Origin: Rheum nobile
Taxonomy: Eukaryota; Streptophyta; Magnoliopsida; Caryophyllales; Polygonaceae
Length of the DNA: 64,000 bases
NCBI GenBank assembly: GCA_027886185.1
Contig: WOAB01000689.1
Coordinates: forward strand, 4,960,001 to 5,024,000
Reading direction: 5' to 3'
Below are positions 45,463 through 56,670 of the stretch, one piece after another. The notes under the pieces were generated by a model. The model worked only from the letters and a program-made list of their open reading frames with translations, was not told where the DNA came from and ran no database searches. The translations under genes were made by a program, and so were the position numbers. Within the stretch, counting starts at the first letter, position 1, and each line of letters begins with the position of its first letter.

Positions 45463-47077
45463 GCGGACTTATATCGTAGTGTCACACGTTAGTGACCACA
45501 AACTTTAATGTCCAAAGTCACCATGGGTTTAATCCGAACAATTTATATGTAAATATAAATACATTTATAACAAAAGGAATAAAAGCAAAAGACTTTTGAA
45601 CAAATACTCAATCTTTATTAAAATTTTCCTTTTAAATTGAGGAGATAAGTTTTACAAGATGACATTAAATTACAGTGGAAGACTTCATTTAAATCATTAT
45701 TACTTGACTAGGTTATCAAATACTTTCACCTAATACAGGAAAACTAAATTTTATATTTGAACAACTTTGACATACTTCAAAACTAAATTTCAATCGCAAG
45801 CCTTCTTCTCTGATTCGTTACTTTTACATAACTTGAGACAAACGGACTAATGACACCAGCCAACCATGCAAGGAAAAAAAGTAGTTGGTTAGTCTAATGA
45901 AAGACTAAGTAAGATTATTTCTGTGAGGTTCTATATGGTCATATCTAGTTACTACAATCGTTTCTCAAATAAAAGTCGATAGATGATAGGTAACTACAAT
46001 ACTTCCACTGAGACGAAGGATGAACAAAAGAGAGATATGTACCTAGAGAATACCCAAAATGAATGTGGGTATTATAGGAAGAACATATGAATTCGTTTGG
46101 GAACGTTTGAAGCCAACACACAAACTCCACTGAATATTTAGGTTCAATCAACCTCATCGCATAGTGCGATTTTAGATTGGAAAGACGATCCGCTTAAATT
46201 GGAGGAACAACTATTTCCAAGTTGTACTTCTCGCTCTGGTTCATTAATTATGTGCTCACAGCACATATCTTATTTAGATTCAACACGCCACACATTATCT
46301 TAAAGCTTTTAACACATTTTCAAAAATCGAGACCAGAACGTGTGACTCATTGTCAACCCAATATTGCACTAGTTAGGTGCTCAAGACACTTTTTATTCCA
46401 CGATGAATAAGAAGAATGGTCATGATCGAACAAGTATTAGGGAACTAAGTCTCCTAATACCAAATAATTAAGAGATCATTACGCCTCGCAAGGCCATAAT
46501 ATCTCTATTAAAGTCCACACTTAATGACTATAAAGTCTACATGTTACACACAAAGTCAACAAGCAATATCGTCATTACGACAATAACAACATTAATCATA
46601 TATAACTCTATATATATCAATAATAACTATCAACCTAGATACGAAATTCATTTAAAGCACACAAGTGTTTTCAAACTTTTAATTAGGTTTTAAAAATTAC
46701 CCAATTAATTAACAATTAGTTTCAACATTAATTGTCGATAAAAAGATTAACTGAAATGACAAGAGCGAACCACCACTTAGGGGTGTTCAAAATCGGCCCG
46801 GACCGGTGAAATTCCGGTTCGGTCTCCGGTCCAAGGTTTTCCCTTAATCCGGTTCCGGTCCGGTCCAAACCCGGAAAAAAACCGGTCCGGACTGGATTTT
46901 TATTTTTATTTTTTTTAATTTATATGTTTTTTTGGAGATTTATATGTATTTTTTTATAGATTTATATATATATTTTTTTATAGCTTCATGTGAGGAGCAC
47001 CCTTAGGGTGAAACGTGAGGAGCATTCTAGATCATTCATTTTAATATTACCATACACCATACCACACTCAATCCCGG

Positions 47078-47130
47078 TCAATGGTCAGCGTTGACCGGTC
47101 AACGGTCTGCGTTGACCGGTCAACGGACAA
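47078..47130. promoter_or_regulatory. Left cluster of TTGACCGGTCAA palindromes (W-box cores)
   Basis: Within about 50 bp there are repeated TTGACC/GGTCAA cores, including two copies of TTGACCGGTCAAC. TTGAC(C/T) is the known WRKY transcription factor site. Whether these bind WRKY proteins is inference. Confidence 0.45.
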
Positions 47131-47879
47131 TTATTTATTTATTTATTAATAAAAAATTAATTTTTTTCTTAAATTTTTTTATATACGTTTTCATTATAAA
47201 ATTTGTATGAAAAGAATTGAACAATTAGTTCTTAAAGTTGAATAATTGTATGTTTAAAATTGCACAATTAAAATTCGAACAATATTAAAGTTGAACAATT
47301 GTATATGAAAAGTTGAACTATTGTATCTTAAAGTTGAACAATTTCATTTTTATAGTTCGACAACTGTATTCGCTATGTATATAAATTTGAACAATTGTCT
47401 CTCAATGTTGAACAATTTCATTTTTAAATAATTTTTTAGTTGTGTATGGCCGTTTTTGCCATTTTCTATTTTTATTTATCTACACATTTAGGATTTAGGG
47501 TTTATGTTTTGAACATTTTTTAGTTGTATTATGTTTATATTACGTTATAAACAAAACTTCAAGTTTATTTGACAATTGTTAAAATTTTAATGAAGGGGCC
47601 CAATTTATCTTTTGTTATAAGTTTGAATTTTCATGCAATCTAAATTGTTCAACTTTTCTGGTTCAGTTGTTTAACTTTATATATTGTTAAAAAAGTTGTT
47701 CAACTTGTATGATACAATTGTTCAAATTTAATAGATAATTTTTCAATTTTGTAGAAACAATTTTATGAGGAAAGCGTGTAAGGAAACAAAAAAAAATTAA
47801 AAATGTTTTATCCTGAAAACAAATTGGCCAAAAAAACAAAAAACAAAACTAACCATTGCTTAGTCAAAACAAATGTGTA

Positions 47880-48790
47880 ATTATAAAAATAAAATTGTTC
47901 AACTTTAAGATACAATTGTTCAACTTTTTTGGTATAATTGTTAAACTTTATATATTGTTCAGAAAACATTGTTCAACTTTTAACATACAATTGTTCAAAT
48001 TTAATTGGGAATTGTTCAACTTTTTTAATATAATTTTATGATAAAAACGTGTAGAAAAACAAGAAAAAAAAGAAGAAAAAAAAACTAAAATTTGCTTAGT
48101 GAAATAGTCAAACCATAAAAATGAAATTGTTCAACTTTAAGATACAATTGTTCAACTTTGTTCGTACAATTGTTCAACTTTATATATTGTTCAAAAAACA
48201 TTGTTCAACTTTTAACATACAATTGTTCAAATTTATTAAAGAATTGTTCAACTTTTTTAATTTTAATTTTATGATAAAAACATGTAGAAACACAAGGAAG
48301 AAAAGGAAGAAAAAAATTTGCCCAAAAAAAATAAAAATAAAAATTGCTTACTGAAACAGTCGTCTAACCATAAAAATAAAATTGTTCAACTTTAAGATAC
48401 AATTGTTCAACTTCTTTGGTATAATTGTTAAACTTTATATATTGTTCAAAAAATATTGTTCAACTTTTAACATACAATTGTTCAAATTTAATAAGGAATT
48501 GTTCAACTTTTTTAATTAAAATTTTATGATAAAAACGTGTAGAAAAACAATTTAAAAAAATGAAGAAAAAAACTTGCCCAAAAAAATTAAAAATAAAAAT
48601 TGCTTAGTGAAACAGTCGTCTAACCATAAAAATGAAATTGTTCAACTTTAAGATACAATTGTTCAACTTTGTTTGTACAATTGTTCAACTTTATATATTA
48701 TTCAAAAAACTTTGTTCAACTTTTGATATACAATTGTTCAAATTTAATACAATTGTTCAACTTTTTTAATGACAATTTTATGATAAAAAC
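47880..48790. repeat. Tandem array of about 250-bp units built from ATTGTTCAACTTT
   Basis: Four units begin with 'attgttcaactttaagatac' at about 47894, 48125, 48380 and 48637. Each contains six to seven copies of 'attgttcaa(c/a)ttt', then a shared 'tttatgataaaaacgtgtagaaa' tail. Scattered single copies in both orientations extend to about 47210. The small frames here come from the repeat. Confidence 0.88.
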
Positions 48791-48861
48791 GTGTAGAAAA
48801 ACAAGAATAAAAAATATTTTTTTTAAAAAAAATTAATTGTTAAAAAAAAAAGGACAAAAGT

Positions 48862-48935
48862 CAGTTTGACCGGTCAACGTTGACCGGTCAAACTGACCGT
48901 TGACCATTGACCGGTCAATGGTCAGATGTTGACCA
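48862..48935. promoter_or_regulatory. Right cluster of TTGACCGGTCAA palindromes (W-box cores)
   Basis: About 75 bp contain repeated TTGACC/GGTCAA cores, mirroring the left cluster at 47078. The two clusters flank the TTGTTCAACTTT array. Confidence 0.45.
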
Positions 48936-49574
48936 TGTGGTGTGATTCTGTGTGAGAGGGTGTATGTTTGATATGATGGATGTTCCATCATAGCCTTCCA
49001 TTGTCCCAAAATGGTTGACTCTCATTTTTCCTCACGTTTCACCGTAAGCATCTGTTTCACCGGGGCCTGACTCTAGGAGTATATATGTTTTATAGATTTT
49101 TTTTTAGATTTTAAATAAGAATTTTAATTATTTTTTTTAAATAAAGTCTGGTCTAATCCGGTCTTAAACAGGTCCGGTCCACCCTTTTCAAAAAATCCGG
49201 TCCGGTCTGGACCGGGTGAACACCCCTACCACCACTTGTCTTGAGTCATTTTGTCAAAAAACCAAAGTGTCGACGTTTCAGAGGAGGTCAATTCTAATCG
49301 ACAAACTGGATTTCGGGCAGAATAGAGACGCGCAATGATTAGCTTTTGCAAGGATCGTTCGGGCTCGTTTGTAAGTCAAATGGGTCGAGACCAGTGTGGT
49401 TGAGTTCGTGGCAACGAGACGCTTCACTAGGAATTGAAATCGGCGTCAGAGGTAGACTTTGGTGGCCGAAAAACGTCGATGAACAAGCGGGTTCAGATCA
49501 ATATTTCCAAAACATAGCTTCCATCTAGCCCACTTTTGAGTGTCTCGATGGAAGTTAAACTCGGATATGCACTT

Positions 49575-50150
49575 GGGGCCCGTTTGGTATTGATATCAGG
49601 TATGGGTATGAGATATCAGTCATACTCATATCTGTGTTTGGTATATCCTGATATCGATATCAAACTGATATATGTTGTTTGATATAGACAGGTATCGATA
49701 TCAGTGATATCAGAGTGGTATTCGAGTGTTGTTTTGATATCTTTCAAAAAATTGGTATATCAAACATATCACTCATACTCATATCATTATCTAGAGTTTG
49801 GATCATATGCGGAACACTCTTCCCGTGCGGACGTGCGGAGCATGCACTTTAGGGCCTTATTTGTGCACTTTAATGTCTTATTTGTGCACTTTTTCAAAAA
49901 AAAAAACCTTTTACAAATTGTTTTCCAAGCATTTTTCAAATTTTTTACAAAAGTGCACAAATAAGACTCTAAAGTACACAAATAAGGCCATATAGTGCAT
50001 GTCCGCACGTCCGCACGGGAAGAGTGCTCCGCACCGGAACCGCACTCTCATTATCTAATACATTGATATCACTCATACTCATATCTTAATATTCATATCG
50101 ATATTTATACCCAATATCTCATATCTTTGATATCGATATCAAACGAGTCC
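49575..50150. mobile_element. MITE with GATATC-rich ends, carrying a second MITE
   Basis: The left end reads GGGGCCCGTTTGGTATTGAT and the right end, inverted, reads GGACTCGTTTGATATCGAT. Both sides have many 'tactcatatc' and 'gatatcgatatc' motifs. A 3-bp duplication (CTT) is possible but not firm. A second MITE interrupts it at 49793. Confidence 0.7.
49793..50047. mobile_element. Mutator-type MITE with 9-bp target duplication
   Basis: The perfect 9-bp duplication TCATTATCT lies at 49784-49792 and 50048-50056. The inverted ends share GAACACTCTTCCCGTGCGGA-like sequence (about 45 bp with small differences). Length is 255 bp. The 9-bp duplication fits the Mutator superfamily. It lies inside the MITE at 49575-50150. 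Confidence 0.9.
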
Positions 50151-50379
50151 TTAAACTACTCAATTATGTCTAAAAAAATTATGGGCCCCTTACATTTTCC
50201 AGGCGCTTTGCCAATGGGTCACATAATGGACGGGCTTGGATCGGGCAATTCCCATGTGTCATGCATTTCAATTTTCACGTGCAGTAAGAGCTGCACTGAT
50301 GGCTCACAAGTCACAATCACAAACACCCTACAAAAATGAATAAAGTAGGTGCTTGTCCAGCAGTAATACTAGCCAGAAA

Positions 50380-50845
50380 CAGGGATGGCAACGGGGCGGG
50401 GAGTACTCTCCCCGTCCCCGTTTTTTGCCCCCGCCCCCATCCCCGAATGGGGATCAAAATCTTCCCCCGTCCCCGCTCCCCGTCGGGGATCCACGTCCCC
50501 GTTTCACTATACATAATTTTTTAAAATTTTGTCTAAATTTATGTATTATTACGATTTAGGGTATAAATGATTTGAAATTTATGGTTTAACGTCTAAAGGG
50601 TATAAGATTTAGGGACTAAACAATATAAAATTTAGGATTTATGATTAAGAAAATTACAAAAATATTGTATACGGCGGAGATTCCCGTCGGGGCGGGAAAC
50701 GGGATGAGGACCTCTATCCCCGTCCCCGCTCAGGGTTTAAATTTCCCCCCGCCCCCATCCCCATTTATCCCCGTTAAAATTCTCCGTCCCCGTAGCGGAG
50801 ATTCTCCACAGGGAATGGGGAATCCCCGCCCCGTTGCCATCCCTA
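50380..50845. mobile_element. hAT-type MITE with 8-bp target duplication
   Basis: The ends are CAGGGATGGCAACGGGGCGG and CCGCCCCGTTGCCATCCCTA. The 8-bp duplication GCCAGAAA lies at 50372-50379 and 50846-50853. Length is 466 bp; GC-rich 'ccccgtcccc' ends surround an AT-rich centre. Confidence 0.93.
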
Positions 50846-50853
50846 GCCAGAAA

Positions 50854-51523
50854 CCTTGCATGTGATTATGTGAGAGTGAAAATATGCACTAAGTTACATA
50901 ATTAATTTGGTTTAATATTGTTGTTGAATAAGTGGCATGTGCAGTTGTGCTTTAGTTACGAAATTAGATCTTGGTCTTTCTTTTAATCGTACAACTTATA
51001 ACTATATTAATATATATATATATATATATTTGTTCATCAAACTGGTTTCCTTTGTCTTTATATGAAACAGATCATTATTTTAGACGTTTTTTTGAAAATA
51101 TTAATCTTATGTCATAGGTGACCTTTGTATAAGACAATTCAAATAGGAATGAAATGTGGATGTGTCGCTTTATTATTTGGTAGTGCAACATAAAATGGAA
51201 ATAATACACTTCCACTCTTGACGTACAACTCATAGAAAATAAATGATCCCCAATTCAAGAACCTGAATGTGTGTGTAGAGCACAAAATGAACAACACCAA
51301 TTAATGCAATGACCAAAAAGACAACAACTAATGCAATTCCAACACCGGGGCGCGCGCGCAGTAGATTATTGGGTGCATGTTTTACTTGGGCAGCAAAACA
51401 CCAACACACCATCACCAGCCACTTGCACATATATATATATATGTATATATATGCATAAAGATGCATATGTGTAGATGATGAACACATGTATGTATCCCCT
51501 TGCTCACTCCAACCAATCCTCTT
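50854..51523. other. Downstream region of ICL, no gene seen
   Basis: AT-rich sequence with (TA)n runs at about 51006-51028 and 51428-51449 and a short (GC)n run at about 51350. It should include the ICL 3' UTR near its right end. No gene is visible. Confidence 0.5.
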
Positions 51524-54286
51524 CTACATTCTTGATGACTTGGCTAGTATGACACTGCCGCCATTTGCCATGTCAGAAGTAGCGTTTGTGTTTGGCCTTG
51601 TCCAGGTCTCCTTGAACTGCTCCTCTGTCACTCCTACAATTCACACGAGTATAACAAAATGTAATTAGATTGAATATTCATGAAATTGATAAGAGATGGG
51701 TCCCAATTAAGGCAAGAAAGCAACGTACCTTTGCCCATTGCAGCGGTGGAGGTGATCCCGCCTTGCACGGTCCTGAGCACGCGGTCGTAGTAGTTAGCGC
51801 CGGACCACTTCTGGTGGGCCAGGGTGTCGACGTCGTTGCTCCTCTCCTGCCTCTGTATCCTCTCCACGTAGGCCAGCATCCCTCGCTTGGCGTAGTCCTT
51901 GGCGAAGGTGTCGATGACGAGAGCGTTGCCGTGGAAGCCGGCGAGGGTGATGAACTGCCAGGAGAAGCCGAGCTTCCCGAGGATGGGGATGAAGTCGGCC
52001 ATCTGGGCGTCGGTCATGCCGGTGGCGTCCCAGTTGAAGGACGGCGACAGGTTGTAGGCCAGCATGGTCTCGGGGTGCTTGGCCTTCATCCCGCTGGAGA
52101 ACTCCTGGCACTCGGCGATGTCGGGGCTGTGGGTCTCCATCCAGATGGCGTCGCAGTGGGGCGCGAACGCCCACCCTCGGAGCACCGCCGCCTCCACGGA
52201 CCCCTTGAACCGGTAGAACCCTTCCCTGGTCCGGGGGAGGTCCCAGTCCCAGAAGAGGTTCTTCAGCCCCAGGAGCCTCTCGGCGAGGTCACGTGACTGG
52301 TCGATCGACAGGCACGTGCCGACCGCGGTCTGCTTCTGCCACTCGCCCAGCCTCCACGCCTTCTCGCCTTCCCCTGCGTTCATGGACTTGATCTTCTCCC
52401 TGACGAGCTCGTCGAACGTCATCAGCTTCGCCGCGTCCATCCACGCGTCCTCGATGGCTTGCAGCTCGGGCCCGGACTTGCCCGCCTTGGTCCCCTCGAA
52501 GAGGAGGGAGGCGAGGCCGCGGCCGGCGTGGGCGGGGTTGGTGACGCCGAGGATGTAGCGGTGGTCCTGGGGGTCGATGTTGGACTGGATCAGGGACGCG
52601 TCCACGGCGTCCGTGCGGGAGATGAGCACGGTCTCCACGCCCATGACGTCGAACTGGAGGCGCGCCGCGATCAGGCGGTTCACTTGCTCCGACACGGGCA
52701 CCAGCACCTTGCCCGCCATGTGCCCGCACTTCTTGGTGATGGACGACTGGTCCTCTATGTGGACTCCGGCCGCGCCCCGCTCCGCGAACAGCTTGCACAG
52801 CTTCACGGTGGCCGTGGCCCCGCCGAAGCCCGTGTCCCCGTCGGCGATGATCGGGGTCAGGTAGTCGATGAAGGGCGTTCTCGCACGCTCCTCCTTGCTC
52901 ATGCTCATCCTCGCTTCTCTCTGCTTCCTGTCATGGAATTGCTGGGCCATGAAAAGTTGCTCCACCTGCCAATTTCATTACTTATTAGCATACCAATTCG
53001 AACTCAAATTCCACACAATTAAGCTACCTACCTAGCTATCAGGCAATTAATTTCAATTAGCTCGTATGATTAGTTGATACCCCACATCATTCCTACCTAC
53101 CAAATGTGATTCATTTAACCTAATTAACCACTCCAATTTGGTATATACCAAGCCCGATTTCTTATTCAAAGTTCTTAATCTAATCCAATGACACCAAGTA
53201 TTATGGAAAACCGTGGTGTTGTCCATAAGATATTTTTGTAGACTAGTTTTCTGTTATTATTTCCATAAGTTCAAACCAAACGAGACACAAGTATTATACC
53301 TTATTGGGAACGGTATCGTAGGGGTAATCAGCGAGGTCGGGTCCAGGCTCGTTGGTGGTGGTGTGGGTAGAGGAGCACTGCCAGCCGGAGACGTAGATGG
53401 AGTCCAAGTGCTTGGCCATCATGGACACCTGGACAGGGTCCAGTGCTCCGAAGGTTCTAGAAGCGGTGCCGTTCGCCTGGTGGGTCTTGAGCACTCGCCA
53501 CAGCTTCTTGGCGGTCTCGTTGGAAGAGTAGCTCTGCTTCATGGTCCCACGCAGGGAGACCACGTCCTTGGCTGTGTACGGGCGGCGCGTGGCTCTGAAC
53601 CGCTCCGTGCCCCACCACGCCTCCACCTCTGCCACCTCTGCCTCGAACCTCCTCTCCTCCTCAGTCATCTGTAGTTGTATTTAGATTAATTTATCATAAT
53701 CGTTAAAAGAATTCAGAACGACTTTAACTAGCAATCATCATATCCACTGTACTTCATCGTCATATCCGCTAAAAGCAATCATGATCATCATATCCAGTCA
53801 CAAAAGTAGGCAAATTAATCAAACTCAAATTTGCTGGCATGCATTAAATTAAATTTCAAACTTAAAAGATCAATTAACAGAAAAATGTATAGATGCTAGA
53901 ATGGAATTACATTTACACAACAAAGAATACATGATTTAACTAGAAATCATCATAATATCCGCTAGAAACGGAATCAAATTCGGACATAAAAAATGCAAAT
54001 TCCAACTCAGATTAATAAACTTGCATGCAATCAATTGCGAATGTACGGGATCAAAACTATATAACCCCAGGCCATGCCAGCTGGAACAATAAATGAATGA
54101 AACAATGTAGAACATATCTGTTCCAATCAAGACATCAGAGTAGCGAAATCCGAACTCTCTGATTCACTTGCATGCAATTCAATTGCAAATGTATATACAG
54201 CATTAGCATGAAATTGATCAAAGCTAATTGAGCTATTAAAATGGAAAGGAGAAAGTAATTTATACCATTGAGTATGAAGAAGCCAT
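51524..54286 (-). CDS. ICL: Isocitrate lyase, glyoxysomal
   Basis: Isocitrate lyase cleaves isocitrate to glyoxylate and succinate in the glyoxylate cycle, which lets seedlings turn stored fat into sugar; it acts in glyoxysomes. Four exons on the minus strand, 54286-54266, 53668-53300, 52965-51729 and 51633-51524, give one frame of 578 codons plus stop, the usual plant length. All introns are GT-AG. The signature KKCGHM is at about residues 208-213, with the catalytic Cys at 210. The metal/substrate loop ADGDTGFGG is at about 171-179. The last residues are AKSSRM, ending in the type 1 peroxisomal signal SRM. The first exon codes for only seven residues (MASSYSM). Exons 2 and 3 are very GC-rich against AT-rich introns and flanks. 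Nothing looks broken. Frames of up to 208 codons on the other strand are shadows of this composition. Confidence 0.97.
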
Positions 54287-54386
54287 GGGAACTAGCAGAG
54301 GAAGATCAAAGTGACGAGGAAGGAAGGAGCTAGATAATTGTGTAGTGGAGGAAGATATGATGCCTCTCCAGTAGCTCAGAAATACT

Positions 54387-54398
54387 CCTTATATAGCC
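54387..54398 (-). promoter_or_regulatory. TATA box of ICL
   Basis: The minus strand reads GGCTATATAAGG about 100 bp upstream of the ICL start codon. A transcription start near 54360 would give a 5' leader of about 75 bases. Confidence 0.7.
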
Positions 54399-54409
54399 AA
54401 GGAAATAAG

Positions 54410-55209
54410 GAACCGGGGTAGATGTGGTTGAATTGGACACGGTAAAACGGTTTTCTAAAGTGAATAATCTACTGCAGACAAAATTGAGAAATACCCACTG
54501 AAATTTCCCACTAGAATAAAGTCTCATTCTGGTTTTGGAGGCAATTTCCTTGTACGTCTTCGTTTTGTTAATTTTATATAGTTTTTTTTATATAAATGAA
54601 TAAATAAGAACAAACTCGGTGTGTTTTTAAATGTGCAAGTTGATATGAATATTAAAACATTAGGAGATGCATCATACAGTGATACAACTTTGACGGGCTG
54701 ATCATTATAAAACCTTGTTTACATTCTATCATTATTAAGGTTTATTCAAAACAAATCAAAAAATTATTTACTCACTACACTGTTCGATGGGTCTCATGAT
54801 TCAGTGAATACTACTCCATTAAAGATTTGTTACGGGTTCGCAAATCTAGAAAGATTGCATGATTGGGTTGGAATTAAAACCCGAGATTTCGAAATTTTAT
54901 CTAGAAATACTACTTCTATTTTGGGTTGAAAAAATAAGCGTTTTCTCTAGCTGGAAATTTTGTTAGGAGTTATTCGGAGTTGTTTGAAGAAGATTGGGGA
55001 AGTGACTTTTCCGGATAAGTTTTGAGTAGTTCCGTAAGAAACACATAAATAACATATTCTATTATTTTTAGCTCATCCTGTTTTAAAAAAATTTAAACAA
55101 TACAAACTATTAACAATCAACCAAAAATAATGTAAAATCTAATAATTTGAAACTATTGATATGTATATAAAAAATAATAGATCTCCCTTCCGATAATATA
55201 ACGAGATGT
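54410..55209. other. ICL upstream region, no further gene
   Basis: AT-rich intergenic DNA. The part nearest 54410 should hold ICL regulatory sites; I recognise none with confidence. Confidence 0.4.
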
Positions 55210-55613
55210 TAAAAAATCGAGGCCACTATTCGCACTACGTTTTTCGACGTTTCGCACTACAAACAGCTACGCCAACATCTGGCGTACACCAGATACAAGC
55301 GTAGTAGACCAAAAACGTATAAATACGTGTGAATTTTATATTAAAAAAAAAAGAATAAAGGAGCTACGCCAGATTCTGCGCCAGAATCTGGTGTACGCAA
55401 GATTCTGGCGCAGCAAAAAAAAAATTTGCCCCATAATCATGTAGAGAATTTCAATACGAGCCCGTACATATAAAATTCGTCCAAAACGGACATCGTTTGC
55501 CTCTCCAAAAGCCCAAAATACGATGGCTGCCCCCATGGTCCTATTTGGGCCTATTTTGGCCCAATTTCTCGTATTTCAGTTTTTCACTCGTTTCTTCTAT
55601 AATCCTTCCTATT

Positions 55614-55935
55614 GGGCCTATTGGAAGGATTATAGAAGAAACGGGTGAAAAATTGAAATACGAGAAATTGGGCCCAAATAGGCCCAATAGGAAGGATTGT
55701 AGAAGAAACAGGTGAAAAACTGAAAAAATGAAAAATTGGGCCCAAATAGGCCCAATAGGAAAGATTATAGAAGAAATGGGTGAAAAACTAAAATACGAGA
55801 AATTGGGTCCAAATAGGCCCAGTAGGAAGGATTGTAGAAGAAACGGATGAAAAACTGAAAAAACGAAAAATTGGGCCCAATAGGAAGGATTATTGAAGAA
55901 ACGAGTGAAATACGAGAAACTGGGCTCAAATATGC
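55614..55935. repeat. Tandem array of 58-69-bp units (about five copies)
   Basis: Units with 'cccaataggaaggattatag' start at about 55616, 55681, 55750, 55818 and 55876. Each continues with 'aagaaacgggtgaaaaactg' and 'aaattgggcccaaatagg'. The unit equals the inner end of the palindrome's arm, so the array grew from the arm. The 138-codon frame at 55541-55957 is a product of it. Confidence 0.85.
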
Positions 55936-55939
55936 CCAG

Positions 55940-56670
55940 TTTTTCATTATATTTCATATAGTTACACTTATATGCTATAGTATTTCATTATATTTCATAT
56001 AGTTACACTTATATACTATAGTATTTCATTATATTTCATATAGTTACACTTATATACTATAGTATTTCATTAAATCTAGTATACTTAGACTTATATCCTA
56101 TAGTATTTTATTAAATTTCATATAGTTACACTTATATACTATAGTATTTCATTATATTTTATATAGTTACACTTATATACTATATTATTTCATTATATTT
56201 CATATAGTTACACTTAATGAAATACTATAGTATATAAGTGTAACTATATGAAATATAATGAAATACTATAGTATATAAGTGTAACTATATGAAATTTAAT
56301 AAAATACTATAGTATATAAGTCTAAGTATACTAGATTTAATGAAATACTATAGTACATAAGTGTAACTATATAAAATATAATGAAATACTATAGTATATA
56401 AGTGTAACTATATGAAATATAATGAAATACTATAGTACATAAGTATAACTATATGAAATTTAATAAAATACTATAGTATATAAGTCTAAGTATACTAGAT
56501 TTAATGAAATATTATAGTACATAAGTGTAACTATAAGAAATATAATGAAATACTATAGTATATAAGTATAAGTATACTAGATTTAATGAAATACTATAGT
56601 ATATAAGTATAACTATATGAGATTTAATAAAATACTATAGTATATAAGTCTAAGTGTACTAGATTTAATG
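55940..56670. repeat. 41-bp tandem array that reverses orientation at about 56215
   Basis: About seven units read 'atagttacacttatatacta' left of 56215 and about eleven units read 'tatataagtgtaactatatg' right of it. Spacing is a regular 41 bp on both sides. A variant unit with 'ctaagtatactagattta' recurs in both halves. Confidence 0.9.

Larger units (their letters stand above)
46990..49068. mobile_element. Element nested in the hAT element
   Basis: 'gggtgaaacgtgagga' at about 47006 and its inverted copy 'cctcacgtttcacc' at about 49030 mark inverted ends. Inside them lie W-box palindrome clusters on both sides and a long TTGTTCAACTTT array. Target duplication and exact ends were not determined. 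Confidence 0.55.
46778..49228. mobile_element. Non-autonomous hAT element, 2.45 kb
   Basis: The ends are TAGGGGTGTTCA and TGAACACCCCTA, a perfect 12-bp inverted repeat. The 8-bp duplication CCACCACT lies at 46770-46777 and 49229-49236. The solo LTR at 1984 shows the related unoccupied sequence. Subterminal 'ccggtccgg' repeats sit at both ends. No transposase is present. Most of the interior is taken by a second element with its own inverted ends and by tandem repeats. Confidence 0.93.
45463..49560 (-). mobile_element. Gypsy LTR relic, split by a hAT element
   Basis: From 45463 the sequence follows the solo LTR at 1984: 'cggacttatatcg-tagtgtcacac', 'tgacaccagccaaccatgcaagga', 'gttggttagtctaatgaaagac', and 'gacaagagcgaaccaccactt'. 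At that last block it is cut by the hAT element at 46778 and resumes at 49237 with 'gtcttgagtca'. The terminal ATTACA end was not found, so the copy is truncated. Right end is approximate. Confidence 0.6.

Noticed and set aside
47880..48790. Possible centromeric or satellite array
   Set aside because: Only four units of about 250 bp, confined inside one transposon with defined ends.
51670..52296. 208-codon frame on the + strand across ICL exon 3, and other long frames at 52289-53022
   Set aside because: They lie opposite or out of phase with the ICL exons and are open only because of the high GC at third positions. The ICL reading has motifs and splice sites.
55940..56670. CRISPR-like regular array (41-bp period)
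   Set aside because: The units are contiguous with no unique spacers, and the DNA is a plant nuclear genome; it is a tandem repeat.
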